Source: Kitasatospora indigofera (GTDB taxonomy: Bacteria > Actinomycetota > Actinomycetes > Streptomycetales > Streptomycetaceae). From it: DNA of 64,000 bases. The DNA lies in assembly GCF_014655955.1 (NCBI RefSeq), contig NZ_BNBO01000002.1:248001-312000 (forward strand). The letters are read 5' to 3'. The notes beneath the pieces are model-generated. The model worked only from the letters and a program-made list of their open reading frames with translations, was not told where the DNA came from and did no database searches. A program made the translations under genes and the position numbers. How positions within the stretch are numbered: the first letter of the stretch is position 1; each line of letters starts with the position of its first letter. Below are positions 16,114 to 24,397 of this stretch, piece after piece.

Positions 16114-18405
16114 TCACGCCCACGTCCCGAACTCGCCCGCCAGCACCAGCCGGCCGAGCTTGCGGTACTCCCGCCGGACGGCCGCCATCAGGTCCGCCAT
16201 CGACACCGGCCGGCCCGCCTCCGCCGCCAGGTAGGCGGCCGTCACGGCGCAGGCCCGGATCGAACCCCCGGCCAGTTCGAAGCGGGCGCAGAAGGCCAGG
16301 TCGAGGTCGTCCGCCCGTGGCACCGCCGGGCCCAGCGTGCGGTCCCACAGGGCCCGGCGGTGCTCCGCGTCCGGGACGGGGAAGTCGACGATGACGTCCA
16401 GGCGGCGGGTGAACGCCTCGTCCAGGTTGGCCCGCAGGTTGGTGGTGAGGATGGCGATGCCGTCGAAGGACTCCATCCGCTGGAGCAGGTAGGCGCTCTC
16501 CATGTTGGCGTAGCGGTCGTGGGCGTCCTTCACCTCCGAGCGCTTGCCGAAGATCGCGTCGGCCTCGTCGAAGAGCAGGATCCCGTTCACACCGGCCGCC
16601 TCGGTGAAGATCCGCTCCAGGTTCTTCTCGGTCTCCCCGACGAACTTGTCCACCACCGTGGAGAGGTCCACCACGTAGAGGTCCAGGCCCAGATCGGCCG
16701 CGACCACCTCGGCCGACATGGTCTTGCCCGTCCCGGAGTCGCCCGCGAAGAGGGCCATCACGCCCCGCCCGCGCCCGCCGCCCGGCCGCATCCGCCACCG
16801 GCCCAGCACCTGGTCGCGGTGCCGGGCGCGCAGGGCCAGCTCGCCCAGCTCCCGGCCGGTCGCCTCCGGCAGCACCAGGTCCGCCCAGCTGACGGCCGGC
16901 TCCACCCGGCGGGCCAGGCGCTCCAGGCCCGCCGCGTTCTGGCTCCGGACGCCGGCCCGGAGGTGGCGCAGTGCGACCGGCACGCCGCCGGGGGAGCCCG
17001 GGGAGCGGGGGGAGCGGGGGCCTGTGCCGTCCGTCGTGCCGTCCGTCGTGCCGTCCGCCGTGCGGTCCTTCCCGCCGCCGTCCGGTTCCGCCCCGCCATC
17101 GTCCGGGGCCGTCCCGCCGCCGTCCAGCAACGCCTGCCGGCGGGCGGCGGCGGCCGCCCGGCGCACCTGGTCCGGGGTCAGCAGGTAGGGCGCCAGGGCA
17201 TGGGCGAGGTCCAGCCCCGGGTCGACGGGGGCATCGTCGAGCGCCGCCCGGAACAGCTCCGCGCGTTCGGCCGGGCTGAACTGTCCGGCCGTCATCAACA
17301 GCGGGCTGTCGTCGGCCCGGAGCGGGTCCCAGGCGCCGGTGCCGGTCAGCAGCACGGGTACCGGCATCCGGGCCAGCTCCCGCAGCAGCCGGGCCTGCTC
17401 GGGGCGGGCGGCGCCCTCCAGCGCCTCCACCGGGCCGGCCACCAACCCACCGCCCAGCAGACGCACTTCGCGGGCCAGGACGGGCAGTACCGCCTCCGGC
17501 TGCGGTTCGGCGGCCAGGGCCGCCAGGTCGAGGCAGAGTGCGGGACGGCCGGCCGCGGCCAGTGCCGCGACCGCCAGCGCGGAGGCCGAACCGCCGGGCC
17601 GCTCCCGCAGGTGGGCCAGCCGAACACCGGCGGACAGTGCCGCGGCCAGCTGTCCGGCGCCCGCGACCTTCGAGGCGTGCGCCGGCCTGAGCAGTCCCCG
17701 CAGGGCCGGATCGGCGGCTCCGTCCCCCAACAGGTGCGCGGTCACCCGGTCCGGGACCCGCAACGACCGTCCGAGGAAGGGACGTTCGCCGTCCTCCACC
17801 AGCAGCAGACCGCCGGCCAGCAGCGGCGAGCGGGGAGCCAGCCGGGCCCGCGCGGCGGCGTCCAGCGGCTGCACCCCCAGCAGCTCGAAGGCCAGCGCGG
17901 CGCCGGCCCGGCGCCGCGTCACGTCGTCGTTCAGGTAGCCGTAGAGCTGCTCGAACCGGGCGTCGGCGTCCGGCAGCAGCGCGATCAGCAGTAACTCGAC
18001 GTCCATGGACGAGAGTTCGAAGCTCCGGGCCAGGGTTCGCAGCGGCAGCGCCGCGCCCCCGGCCTCCGCCCGGTCCGCCCAGGCCTCGGCCTCGGCCCGT
18101 GCGGACGCCCACTCCGCCGGCTCCGCCGTGCCGTCCGTGCTGTCCGTGCCGTCCGTGGCGTCGATGCCGCCCGGCCCCTCCGCGGCACCTGGCCCCTCCG
18201 CGGCACCCGGCCCGTCCAGGGCGTCCGGGTGGGCCGGAGGCCGTCGTGCCAGCAGCCGGTCCGCCGCCTCCGGCGACAGGTACATCCCCCGGAAGGTGTC
18301 GTCCGGCTGCGGATCGACCGCCCGCCGGGCCTCCACCGCCCGCCGCACCCGCCGCTCCACCAGGGCCAGCCGGCGCATCAGGTACGCCGTCCCGGGCCCG
18401 CTCAC
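16114..18405 (-). CDS. CIS AAA+ ATPase (Afp15-type)
   Basis: 763 residues. A long N-terminal region typical of these ATPases (MRRLALVERRVRRAVEARRA, then LSSMDVELLLIALLPDADARFEQLYGYLNDDVTRRR) precedes one AAA+ domain with Walker A GDSGTGKT (555-562), Walker B ILLFDEAD (about 609-616), a sensor region TTNLRANLDEAFTRRLD and arginine finger. Two low-complexity linkers rich in DGT repeats (about residues 70-95 and 440-460) come from 12-bp tandem repeats. GTG start overlaps the DUF4255 stop (GTGA). Homologues are thought to help assemble or recycle the particle rather than power it. Confidence 0.92.
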   Translation of the reverse strand: MSGPGTAYLMRRLALVERRVRRAVEARRAVDPQPDDTFRGMYLSPEAADRLLARRPPAHPDALDGPGAAEGPGAAEGPGGIDATDGTDSTDGTAEPAEWASARAEAEAWADRAEAGGAALPLRTLARSFELSSMDVELLLIALLPDADARFEQLYGYLNDDVTRRRAGAALAFELLGVQPLDAAARARLAPRSPLLAGGLLLVEDGERPFLGRSLRVPDRVTAHLLGDGAADPALRGLLRPAHASKVAGAGQLAAALSAGVRLAHLRERPGGSASALAVAALAAAGRPALCLDLAALAAEPQPEAVLPVLAREVRLLGGGLVAGPVEALEGAARPEQARLLRELARMPVPVLLTGTGAWDPLRADDSPLLMTAGQFSPAERAELFRAALDDAPVDPGLDLAHALAPYLLTPDQVRRAAAAARRQALLDGGGTAPDDGGAEPDGGGKDRTADGTTDGTTDGTGPRSPRSPGSPGGVPVALRHLRAGVRSQNAAGLERLARRVEPAVSWADLVLPEATGRELGELALRARHRDQVLGRWRMRPGGGRGRGVMALFAGDSGTGKTMSAEVVAADLGLDLYVVDLSTVVDKFVGETEKNLERIFTEAAGVNGILLFDEADAIFGKRSEVKDAHDRYANMESAYLLQRMESFDGIAILTTNLRANLDEAFTRRLDVIVDFPVPDAEHRRALWDRTLGPAVPRADDLDLAFCARFELAGGSIRACAVTAAYLAAEAGRPVSMADLMAAVRREYRKLGRLVLAGEFGTWA

Positions 18406-19121
18406 CGCGCGATCCCCCCGGGCCTCGACGCCCGCGCCGCCGCCCCCCGGGCACGGCGGGCCCCCATCGGCTCCGCCGCCCGCGCCGGGGCCGGCGGCTC
18501 GTCCTCGAACCGCGGCCGGCGCAGCTCGCCCGCCGCGCCCTCCCCGCCACCCGCGTCCGAGACCCGCAGCAGCAGGGCGTCCGTCACCAGGGCCGCCGGC
18601 AGCCTGCGCACACCGGCGATCGGCGCCGTCACCACCAGGTCCAGCGAGGGCTTCAACTCCCCGCCCAGCGCCGACCACACGTCCGCCGGCCCGCGGCCCC
18701 CGGCCGGCGCCGCCGCCACCGTGTACGGCAACGGCAGCCCCAACTGCGCCAGCGCACCGGACAGCCGCTCCGGCTCCAGCGCGGACTGCCCGATCAGGCC
18801 CGCCAGCAACACCGACAGCAACCGGTGCTCGTCCTGCGGCCGCTTCGTCCAGGCCGTCACCAGGTACGACAGGGCGAACCACCGGGGCGGCTCGTGCTCC
18901 GCCAGCAACTCTCCGCGCACAGGGCCGAGTTCACGCCTGCGGCCGTGCCCCCGCCGGGACGGGTCCTCCTTGATGTCGTAGAGGAAGGCGTTCACCGTGG
19001 GCGCGTTGCGCCGCGCCGCCCACTCCCGGGTCGGCGCGTCGAACAGCACCTCCACACCTGTCGTGCCCAGGATCTCGGCCCCCAGCAGGGCGGACAGCGC
19101 CTCGTCCACCTCGTGGATCAC
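18402..19121 (-). CDS. DUF4255 tail terminator/cap protein (Afp16/Pvc16-type)
   Basis: 239 residues starting MIHEVDEALSALLGAEI, the standard opening of DUF4255 proteins, with VEVLFDAPTREWAARRNAPTVNAFLYDI and PPRWFALSYLVTAWT in the conserved core. In the Afp/PVC systems this protein caps the tube and ends sheath growth. The last 50 residues are a variable basic/Ala tail. GTG start chosen at 19121 because it gives the family start and overlaps the previous stop (GTGA). Confidence 0.92.
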   Translation of the reverse strand: MIHEVDEALSALLGAEILGTTGVEVLFDAPTREWAARRNAPTVNAFLYDIKEDPSRRGHGRRRELGPVRGELLAEHEPPRWFALSYLVTAWTKRPQDEHRLLSVLLAGLIGQSALEPERLSGALAQLGLPLPYTVAAAPAGGRGPADVWSALGGELKPSLDLVVTAPIAGVRRLPAALVTDALLLRVSDAGGGEGAAGELRRPRFEDEPPAPARAAEPMGARRARGAAARASRPGGIAR

Positions 19122-20398
19122 GACGAACCGGACGTCTTGCGGCCGAAGAACTCGACCTCCGCCACCGCCACCTGCTTGCCCGCCGCCACCCCGAACGCGC
19201 TGCGCAGCACCAGCCGCACCTTGGTCACCCGCCCCGCCCGGAGCTTCACCCGCTGCGCGCCGTCGCCGGTCAGCTCGACCTGCCGGGTCACGGTCCTCCC
19301 GTCCACGTCGGTGATCAGCAGCTCCAGCTGGCGCGGCCGGGCCTGGGCCAGCTGCTGCGCGACGTCGGCGGACGCGCCGGGGGTGATCACCAGGTCGAGC
19401 AGCCGCACCGGCCGGCCGAAGCCGGCCTCCAGCCACTCACCGGCACTGTCGCCCTCGATGCCGGTGCCCCACCAGGAGTTCGAGATCTTGTCGACGGTGA
19501 GTTCGGGGCCGTGTCCCTCGTACGACCTGGACGCGGTCACCGCCACAGGATCGATCGGCACCCGCTTCGCGAAATGGTCGTTCACCGCATCCACCGCGGG
19601 CCCGGCCCAGATCAGCCCGGCCACCAGCACCAGCACCACCAGGCCGGCCAGCAGGGCGAGCCGCACCGTCCGCCCGAACCCCCGGCGCAGCCGTGGTCGT
19701 TGCCCCGCCCACGGGGCCTCGCCGCCGTCGCCGCCGAACAGCCGCCGCCACCACGGGAGCGGCGTCGCGCCGCCCTCGTCACGGGTGGCGAACTGGGCGC
19801 CGCAGCGGCGGCAGAAGTGCCGCTCCGGCGGGTTGGAGGTGGCGCACCACGGACAGGTGGCGCCGTCGAACTCCGGCTCCTCGGCCGCGCCGCGGACCCT
19901 CGGCCGGGCCTCCTCGGGACGGCCGGGCAGCACCGGGGCCACCGCCGGGTCGGCCGCCGGCGCGGCCGGCGCCCCGGCGACCGGGACGAGCAGCGCCCGC
20001 GCCCGCTCGGTGGCCGCCGGACTCGGCGCCGGGGCCTGCGCCGGCGCGGCGGCCTCGGCGGGGACGGGCGGCAGCTCGGTGGTCTCCGCCTCCCGCTCCG
20101 CCGGGCCGGCCGCCGTAACGGCGGCCGGTGCCGCGACAGAGGATGCCGCGGCGGCCGGCGCCGCGCCGGAAGATGCCGAGGCGGACGGGGCCGGAGCGGG
20201 GGACGCGGTCGCACCGGCGGCGGGAGCGGGGCCGGCCGCCACGGCCGGGGCCGGGCCGTCGGCCGCGGGCCCGGGCTGCGCCGTCCAGCTCAGGAAGGCC
20301 CCGCAGTCCTCGCAGAACGTGCGCTCGGACGAGGCCTCGGCGCCGCAATCCGCGCAGGTGCCTCGGGCCGGACGGGCTGGGGTCTCGCTTGCACTCAC
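19118..20398 (-). CDS. Zinc-ribbon membrane protein with C-terminal discoidin-like (NADase-type glycan-binding) domain
   Basis: 426 residues. Order: zinc ribbon CADC...CEDC (15-32), a long Pro/Ala linker, a second ribbon CPWC...CRRC (182-199), a positively charged stretch, one membrane helix (247-266), and an outer domain (about 290-420) that looks like a galactose-binding/discoidin fold (SNSWWGTGIEGDSAGEWLEAGFG.PVRLLDLVI.PG..........RP..LEL). The predicted layout puts the ribbons in the cytoplasm and the sugar-binding-like fold outside. It overlaps the DUF4255 gene (GTGA), so it belongs to the CIS operon. This build resembles, from memory, the membrane protein CisA reported to link Streptomyces CIS to the membrane; the match is not certain. 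Likely first gene of the operon. Confidence 0.75.
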   Translation of the reverse strand: MSASETPARPARGTCADCGAEASSERTFCEDCGAFLSWTAQPGPAADGPAPAVAAGPAPAAGATASPAPAPSASASSGAAPAAAASSVAAPAAVTAAGPAEREAETTELPPVPAEAAAPAQAPAPSPAATERARALLVPVAGAPAAPAADPAVAPVLPGRPEEARPRVRGAAEEPEFDGATCPWCATSNPPERHFCRRCGAQFATRDEGGATPLPWWRRLFGGDGGEAPWAGQRPRLRRGFGRTVRLALLAGLVVLVLVAGLIWAGPAVDAVNDHFAKRVPIDPVAVTASRSYEGHGPELTVDKISNSWWGTGIEGDSAGEWLEAGFGRPVRLLDLVITPGASADVAQQLAQARPRQLELLITDVDGRTVTRQVELTGDGAQRVKLRAGRVTKVRLVLRSAFGVAAGKQVAVAEVEFFGRKTSGSS

Positions 20399-20671
20399 CG
20401 GGGTGGATCCTCTCCGGCGCGGCTGGAGCCGCTGCCGGGCCACAGCATCCCCGCCCCGGCCGGCGCCCACCAGGGACGTTCGGCCGCCATCGGGGGCGGC
20501 CCGGGCTGCCCCTTCGGGCAGCTCCGCGCGGCTGCCCGACCCGCGCCCGACCCGCGCCCGGCGCCACCCCGTCCGCCTGCGCCGTCCACGGTGGCACTGG
20601 CACTGGCAGTGGCAGGCGCAGGCGCTGGGACGCCGGTACGAGCGGCACGGCCCGTTCCGGCGTCGCGGGGG
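20399..20671. other. Gap between the VWA unit and the CIS operon
   Basis: No gene. It carries imperfect short tandem repeats of TGGCACTGGCA type near 20590-20630. It should hold the promoter of the minus-strand CIS operon (upstream of 20398), but I see no convincing -35/-10 pair. Confidence 0.5.
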
Positions 20672-21409
20672 CTACCCCAGCGCCGCCGTCAGCCGGGACA
20701 CCTCCCGGCGCAGCGCCAGTGCCGGGTCCACCCCGCCCGCCGGGCTCCAGCGCTCCCAGGCCCGCGCGCGCAGGTACCCGTCCACCGCCAGCGGCAGCTC
20801 CTCGGCCGCCACCCGCTCGGCGGCCCGCAGCGCGGCGGCCTCCCGGCCGGTCCTGGCCCGCCGGCCGAGCTCGGCCAGCAGCTCGCCCACCCCGGCCGAC
20901 CACGGCAGGTCGGCGTCGGCGAGGTACGCCTCCAGCTCCGCCAGCGTGGCCCGCAGCGCCGCACCGGGGGCCACGGCCGGAGCGGCGGGGGGGGCCGGCA
21001 CCGGCGGTGCGACCGGGACGGGCGGGGTGGCCGGGGCCGCCCCGGCCACCCCGCCCGTCCCCGTCCCCGCGAGCACCGGGTCCCCGCCCAGGACGGCCGC
21101 CAGCTCCGCCTCCACCTCCGGCGACAGCACCGAGCCCGCTGCCCCGGCCCGGGCGGGCACGGACCCGCCCCGCGCGCCGCCCCGCGCGCCGCCCACCGCC
21201 CCGCCGGCCGCCCCGCCGTCCGTCCCGCTCCGGGGCCGGCGCCCCGGAGCCAGCAGCGCCCCCAGGCCGTACAGGCCCGCGACCGCCCCCGGCCACCACG
21301 GCCCCGCCACCCCCGTGAAGTGCAGCGCCAGGCCCACCGCGCCCCCCGCGCACCCGGCCAGGTTGCGCGCCGACTCCAGGTAGGCCAGGAACCGGTTACT
21401 GGTAGCCAC
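20672..21409 (-). CDS. Small membrane protein of unknown function, coupled to the VWA lipoprotein gene
   Basis: 245 residues. Two membrane segments near the N-terminus (about 12-32 and 37-55), an Ala/Pro/Gly-rich linker, then a helical C-terminal domain (residues 145-245: ALRATLAELEAYLADADLPWSAGVGELLAELG, ending ...REVSRLTAALG). I do not recognise a family. The GTG start lies inside the end of the SBP-VWA gene (14-base overlap) and has GAGGAG upstream, so the two are coupled. 273 bp of GC-rich, repetitive sequence separates it from the zinc-ribbon gene. Confidence 0.65.
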   Translation of the reverse strand: MATSNRFLAYLESARNLAGCAGGAVGLALHFTGVAGPWWPGAVAGLYGLGALLAPGRRPRSGTDGGAAGGAVGGARGGARGGSVPARAGAAGSVLSPEVEAELAAVLGGDPVLAGTGTGGVAGAAPATPPVPVAPPVPAPPAAPAVAPGAALRATLAELEAYLADADLPWSAGVGELLAELGRRARTGREAAALRAAERVAAEELPLAVDGYLRARAWERWSPAGGVDPALALRREVSRLTAALG

Positions 21410-23042
21410 GGATCTCCTCGAACGCGCCCTCCAGCGACCCCGTCCCGTCGAACAGCTTGCCGCCGGTCAGGTCCGCGATCCCCTGCAACTGCCCCTTCGC
21501 CGCGTCCCCGAACAGGATCGGGAACACCGGCACCGCCCGCCCCGAGGACGGCAGGCCCTGGTAGAAGGCCTTGAAGTCGTCCGCCGACGCGCCCTCGTTG
21601 CTCTCCCCGTCCGTCATCAGCACGATCGAGGTGAACCGGTCGTCCTTCGCCGTCGACTGCTGGCGGTCGATCACCCGGTACGCCTCCTCCAGCGAGCTGT
21701 AGACCGCCGTACCGCCGTCCGCGCCCAGCGCCTGCACGTCCCGGTCGATGGACGCCAGCTCCGCCCCGGAGTTCCGGGCCGGCACCGAATGCGTCTTCGT
21801 CGACTTCACCCTGGACGCGAAGGAGATCAGCGTGACCTCCTCACGGTCCCGGAACCGCGTCGTCCCCCGGGAGTCGTCCGAGCCGGTCAGCCGCGCCATC
21901 GCCGACTTCAGCGAGGCGAGCCGGCCGCCCGACATCGACCCCGAGGTGTCCAGCACGTACACCGTCCGCGACGGCCGCCGCAGCTCGTTCTGGTACGAGG
22001 CCAGCAGCCCGTCCGCGACCGCCTTGCTGCCGGGGAACGGCAGCTCGCGCCGCCGGTCCGCCGGCAGCCCCGCCGCCGGCGCCACCCCGGGCGTCACCGG
22101 CCGCCGCAGCGTCGTCTCCGAGATCCTCCGCTGCACGTCCTCCTTCAGCAGGTAGGCGGTCAGCCGCTGGAACGACTCCCGCTCCGACTGCCCGGCCGAG
22201 GCCAGCAGCGCCAGCGGGTAGTCCGCCGACACCACCCCGTCCGTCGGCCGCACCACCGTGAGCTGCGCGTCCGCCGGCAGCGTCCGGTTCAGCGACAGCA
22301 GCACCGACTCGTAGTTGACCAGCGCCCCGATCCGGCCCGGCTCGGCCCGCCCGTACGCCTGCGCCAGCCAGCCGGACGACCCCGAGGTCAGCTTCTGCCC
22401 GGCGAAGAACTGCTTCAGCGAGGGCGAGGCCTTCTGCACGTCCGCGTCGGTCAGCGCCGAGTTGGCCCCCGAGAACGCCGAGGCGACCGCCACCAGCGCC
22501 GAGAAGCCCGAGTTGGACCGCGTCGGGTCCGCCATGCCGTACGAGAGCTTCCCCGCCGAGGCCGCGTCGGCGACCTGCGCCCAGGTCACCGTGGACCCGT
22601 CGCCCCAGCCCAGGTCCCCCAGCACCGAGGTGCGCACGCCCACCGCGACCGGCGAGACCATCACCGGGCTCTCGGTGGCCAGCTTGGCCTTCCCCCCGTC
22701 GTCCAGCCGCAGGTAGTGGTCGGACGGGAACCAGACCGCGTCGTACTTGCCGTCGGCCCGGCCCGAGGACACCGCGTCCGCGCCGTCCAGCGACCCCGTC
22801 CAGGCGAACTGCACGCTCACCCCGGTGGCCTTCCGCGCCTCCTCCAGCACCGGGGCCATGTCCTGCAGCTCGCTGCCGGCCAGCACCCGCAGCACCCCGG
22901 CCCGGGCGGTCGGCGCCACCGGGTCGCCCGACGTCCGCACCGGCCCCGGACCCGCCGAGGTGCAGCCCGCCACCAGCACCGCCAGCCCCGCGAGCAGCAC
23001 CCGCCCCGCCACGGTTCGCATCGACACCGTCACCCCCCTCAC
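21396..23042 (-). CDS. Lipoprotein fusing a substrate-binding domain and a VWA domain
   Basis: 548 residues. Signal peptide with lipobox LAVLVAGC (Cys near residue 27), then a type 2 periplasmic-binding-like domain (VLRVLAGSELQDMAPVLEEA..ATGV.V.F.WTGSL..AD....G..D.K.DAVWFPSDHYL) and, from about residue 340, a VWA domain with a complete MIDAS: DTSGSMSG, a central threonine in the GGTAVY region, and LMTDGESNEG. It should sit on the outer face of the membrane and bind metal-dependent partners. GTG start overlaps the upstream stop; an in-frame ATG at 23021 is an alternative. Similar fusions occur beside tellurite/toxic-anion resistance genes. Confidence 0.85.
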   Translation of the reverse strand: MRGVTVSMRTVAGRVLLAGLAVLVAGCTSAGPGPVRTSGDPVAPTARAGVLRVLAGSELQDMAPVLEEARKATGVSVQFAWTGSLDGADAVSSGRADGKYDAVWFPSDHYLRLDDGGKAKLATESPVMVSPVAVGVRTSVLGDLGWGDGSTVTWAQVADAASAGKLSYGMADPTRSNSGFSALVAVASAFSGANSALTDADVQKASPSLKQFFAGQKLTSGSSGWLAQAYGRAEPGRIGALVNYESVLLSLNRTLPADAQLTVVRPTDGVVSADYPLALLASAGQSERESFQRLTAYLLKEDVQRRISETTLRRPVTPGVAPAAGLPADRRRELPFPGSKAVADGLLASYQNELRRPSRTVYVLDTSGSMSGGRLASLKSAMARLTGSDDSRGTTRFRDREEVTLISFASRVKSTKTHSVPARNSGAELASIDRDVQALGADGGTAVYSSLEEAYRVIDRQQSTAKDDRFTSIVLMTDGESNEGASADDFKAFYQGLPSSGRAVPVFPILFGDAAKGQLQGIADLTGGKLFDGTGSLEGAFEEIRGYQ

Positions 23043-24121
23043 TTGCCCTTCGCCGCGTCGACCAGTTGGTTCAGCACCTTCACCGCGGGCACCGGCGCCT
23101 GCTGGATGCCCGCCGCCGACAGGTCCGGGGCGAACACCGGCCCGGCCTTCGCGTTCAACGCCGTTCCGAACGCCCCCGGGTCACCCTGCGGACGGAACCC
23201 GTAACGGACCGCCAACGCCCGCAACTTGGCGTCGTCCCGCAAAAGATCGGCCAGCTTCTTGCCGTTGTCCGTCAACCCGACCATCGTGTGGTCGCTCGAA
23301 ACGGTGGTGTCCGGGTACAGCACCACCAGATCCCCGGTCGGACGCCCCTGCGCCGTCAGCGCCGCCACCTGCGACTCGTACACCAGCACCAGCGGACTCC
23401 CCACGTTCGACAGGAAATCCTTGAACGGACCGTCACTGCTGGTCTTCTGGTCCCCCTGCATCGCGGTCACCTTGCGGACCAGGTCCTTCACCCGGCCCAC
23501 CCCCGCCTCGTCCGACACCACCCGGCGCTCGTTCGCCAGGTACGACACCTCCGCCAGGTGCAACGCCCCCGACGACGACGTCGCCGGATCCGTCGTCGTC
23601 ACGTACACCGCCCCGGCCAGCTCCGCATGGCCCGCGACGTCCTTCAGGTCCGACCAGTTCCGGTCCCGGCGCACGGCGTCCAGATACTGGTCCATCCTGA
23701 ACGTCCAGACCCCCGACTCCGCCCTCGCCGCCAGCCCGTTGCTGCGCAGCACCTCCGCCACCGGCGCGTGCGCGATCACCACCAGCGGCGAGTAGAACGG
23801 CCGCACCGGCTCACCCGACACCCCGCGCTTGGCCCGGATCTCCTCCGCCGGCGACAGGCTCGCCGGGAACGCGAAGTCGTTGCCGGTCAGATCCGCGTCC
23901 GCCATCTGCCAGGAACCCGTGGTGATCGCGTCCACCCGCAGGTGCTGCGCCTTCAGCTCCGCGACCACCTCGGGGTCGGCGAAGAACTCCCGCTTCTCGG
24001 AGCCGATCACGCCCTTGACCACGGTGATCCCACCGTCGTCGGCCGGCGCCCGGTGCAGCACCGCGAACAGTACGCCGCCCAGCAGCACCAGCGCGGCGAG
24101 CACGCCGCCCACCCGTCTCAT
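23039..24121 (-). CDS. Membrane-anchored substrate-binding-protein-like protein
   Basis: 360 residues. One N-terminal membrane helix (RRVGGVLAALVLLGGVLFAVLH) and no lipobox, then a binding-protein fold (GVIGSEKREFFADPEVVAELKAQHLRVDAITTGSWQMA...). It resembles the N-terminal half of the downstream SBP-VWA lipoprotein. The ATG at 24121 is preceded by GAGGGGGGAA at about 8 bases; longer frames upstream lack a site. It is the first gene of a three-gene unit with the SBP-VWA gene. No permease or ATPase is nearby, so a transport role is doubtful; signalling or stress sensing is an alternative. Confidence 0.75.
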   Translation of the reverse strand: MRRVGGVLAALVLLGGVLFAVLHRAPADDGGITVVKGVIGSEKREFFADPEVVAELKAQHLRVDAITTGSWQMADADLTGNDFAFPASLSPAEEIRAKRGVSGEPVRPFYSPLVVIAHAPVAEVLRSNGLAARAESGVWTFRMDQYLDAVRRDRNWSDLKDVAGHAELAGAVYVTTTDPATSSSGALHLAEVSYLANERRVVSDEAGVGRVKDLVRKVTAMQGDQKTSSDGPFKDFLSNVGSPLVLVYESQVAALTAQGRPTGDLVVLYPDTTVSSDHTMVGLTDNGKKLADLLRDDAKLRALAVRYGFRPQGDPGAFGTALNAKAGPVFAPDLSAAGIQQAPVPAVKVLNQLVDAAKGK

Positions 24122-24363
24122 GCGAACGATTCCCCCCTCGGCCTCGCCCCACGGGGATCCCCGTCGGATCCGAAGCGTCCCCCCGGGCCGGGAGCACGGG
24201 CGTAATGGGGGGTGAACCAGGGGTGAACAAGCCTTCACGGAACGGCATCAGAAGCGCCTGCCGGGGTCGGGCAACTCACCCTCACAGCAGCACGGGTCAC
24301 GATGTGTCAGATTGTTCAACGAACCTTTCGGCAACGGTCATGAGGCCGACCGATGGAACGTCG

Positions 24364-24390
24364 TTGTTACGCGCCGGTAATGCCTACGCT
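24364..24390 (+). promoter_or_regulatory. Possible promoter of pyk
   Basis: TTGTTA and TACGCT with a 15-bp spacer, ending 7 bases before the pyk ATG. It would give a leaderless mRNA, consistent with no ribosome binding site before that ATG. Confidence 0.35.
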
Positions 24391-24397
24391 CAGCAGT

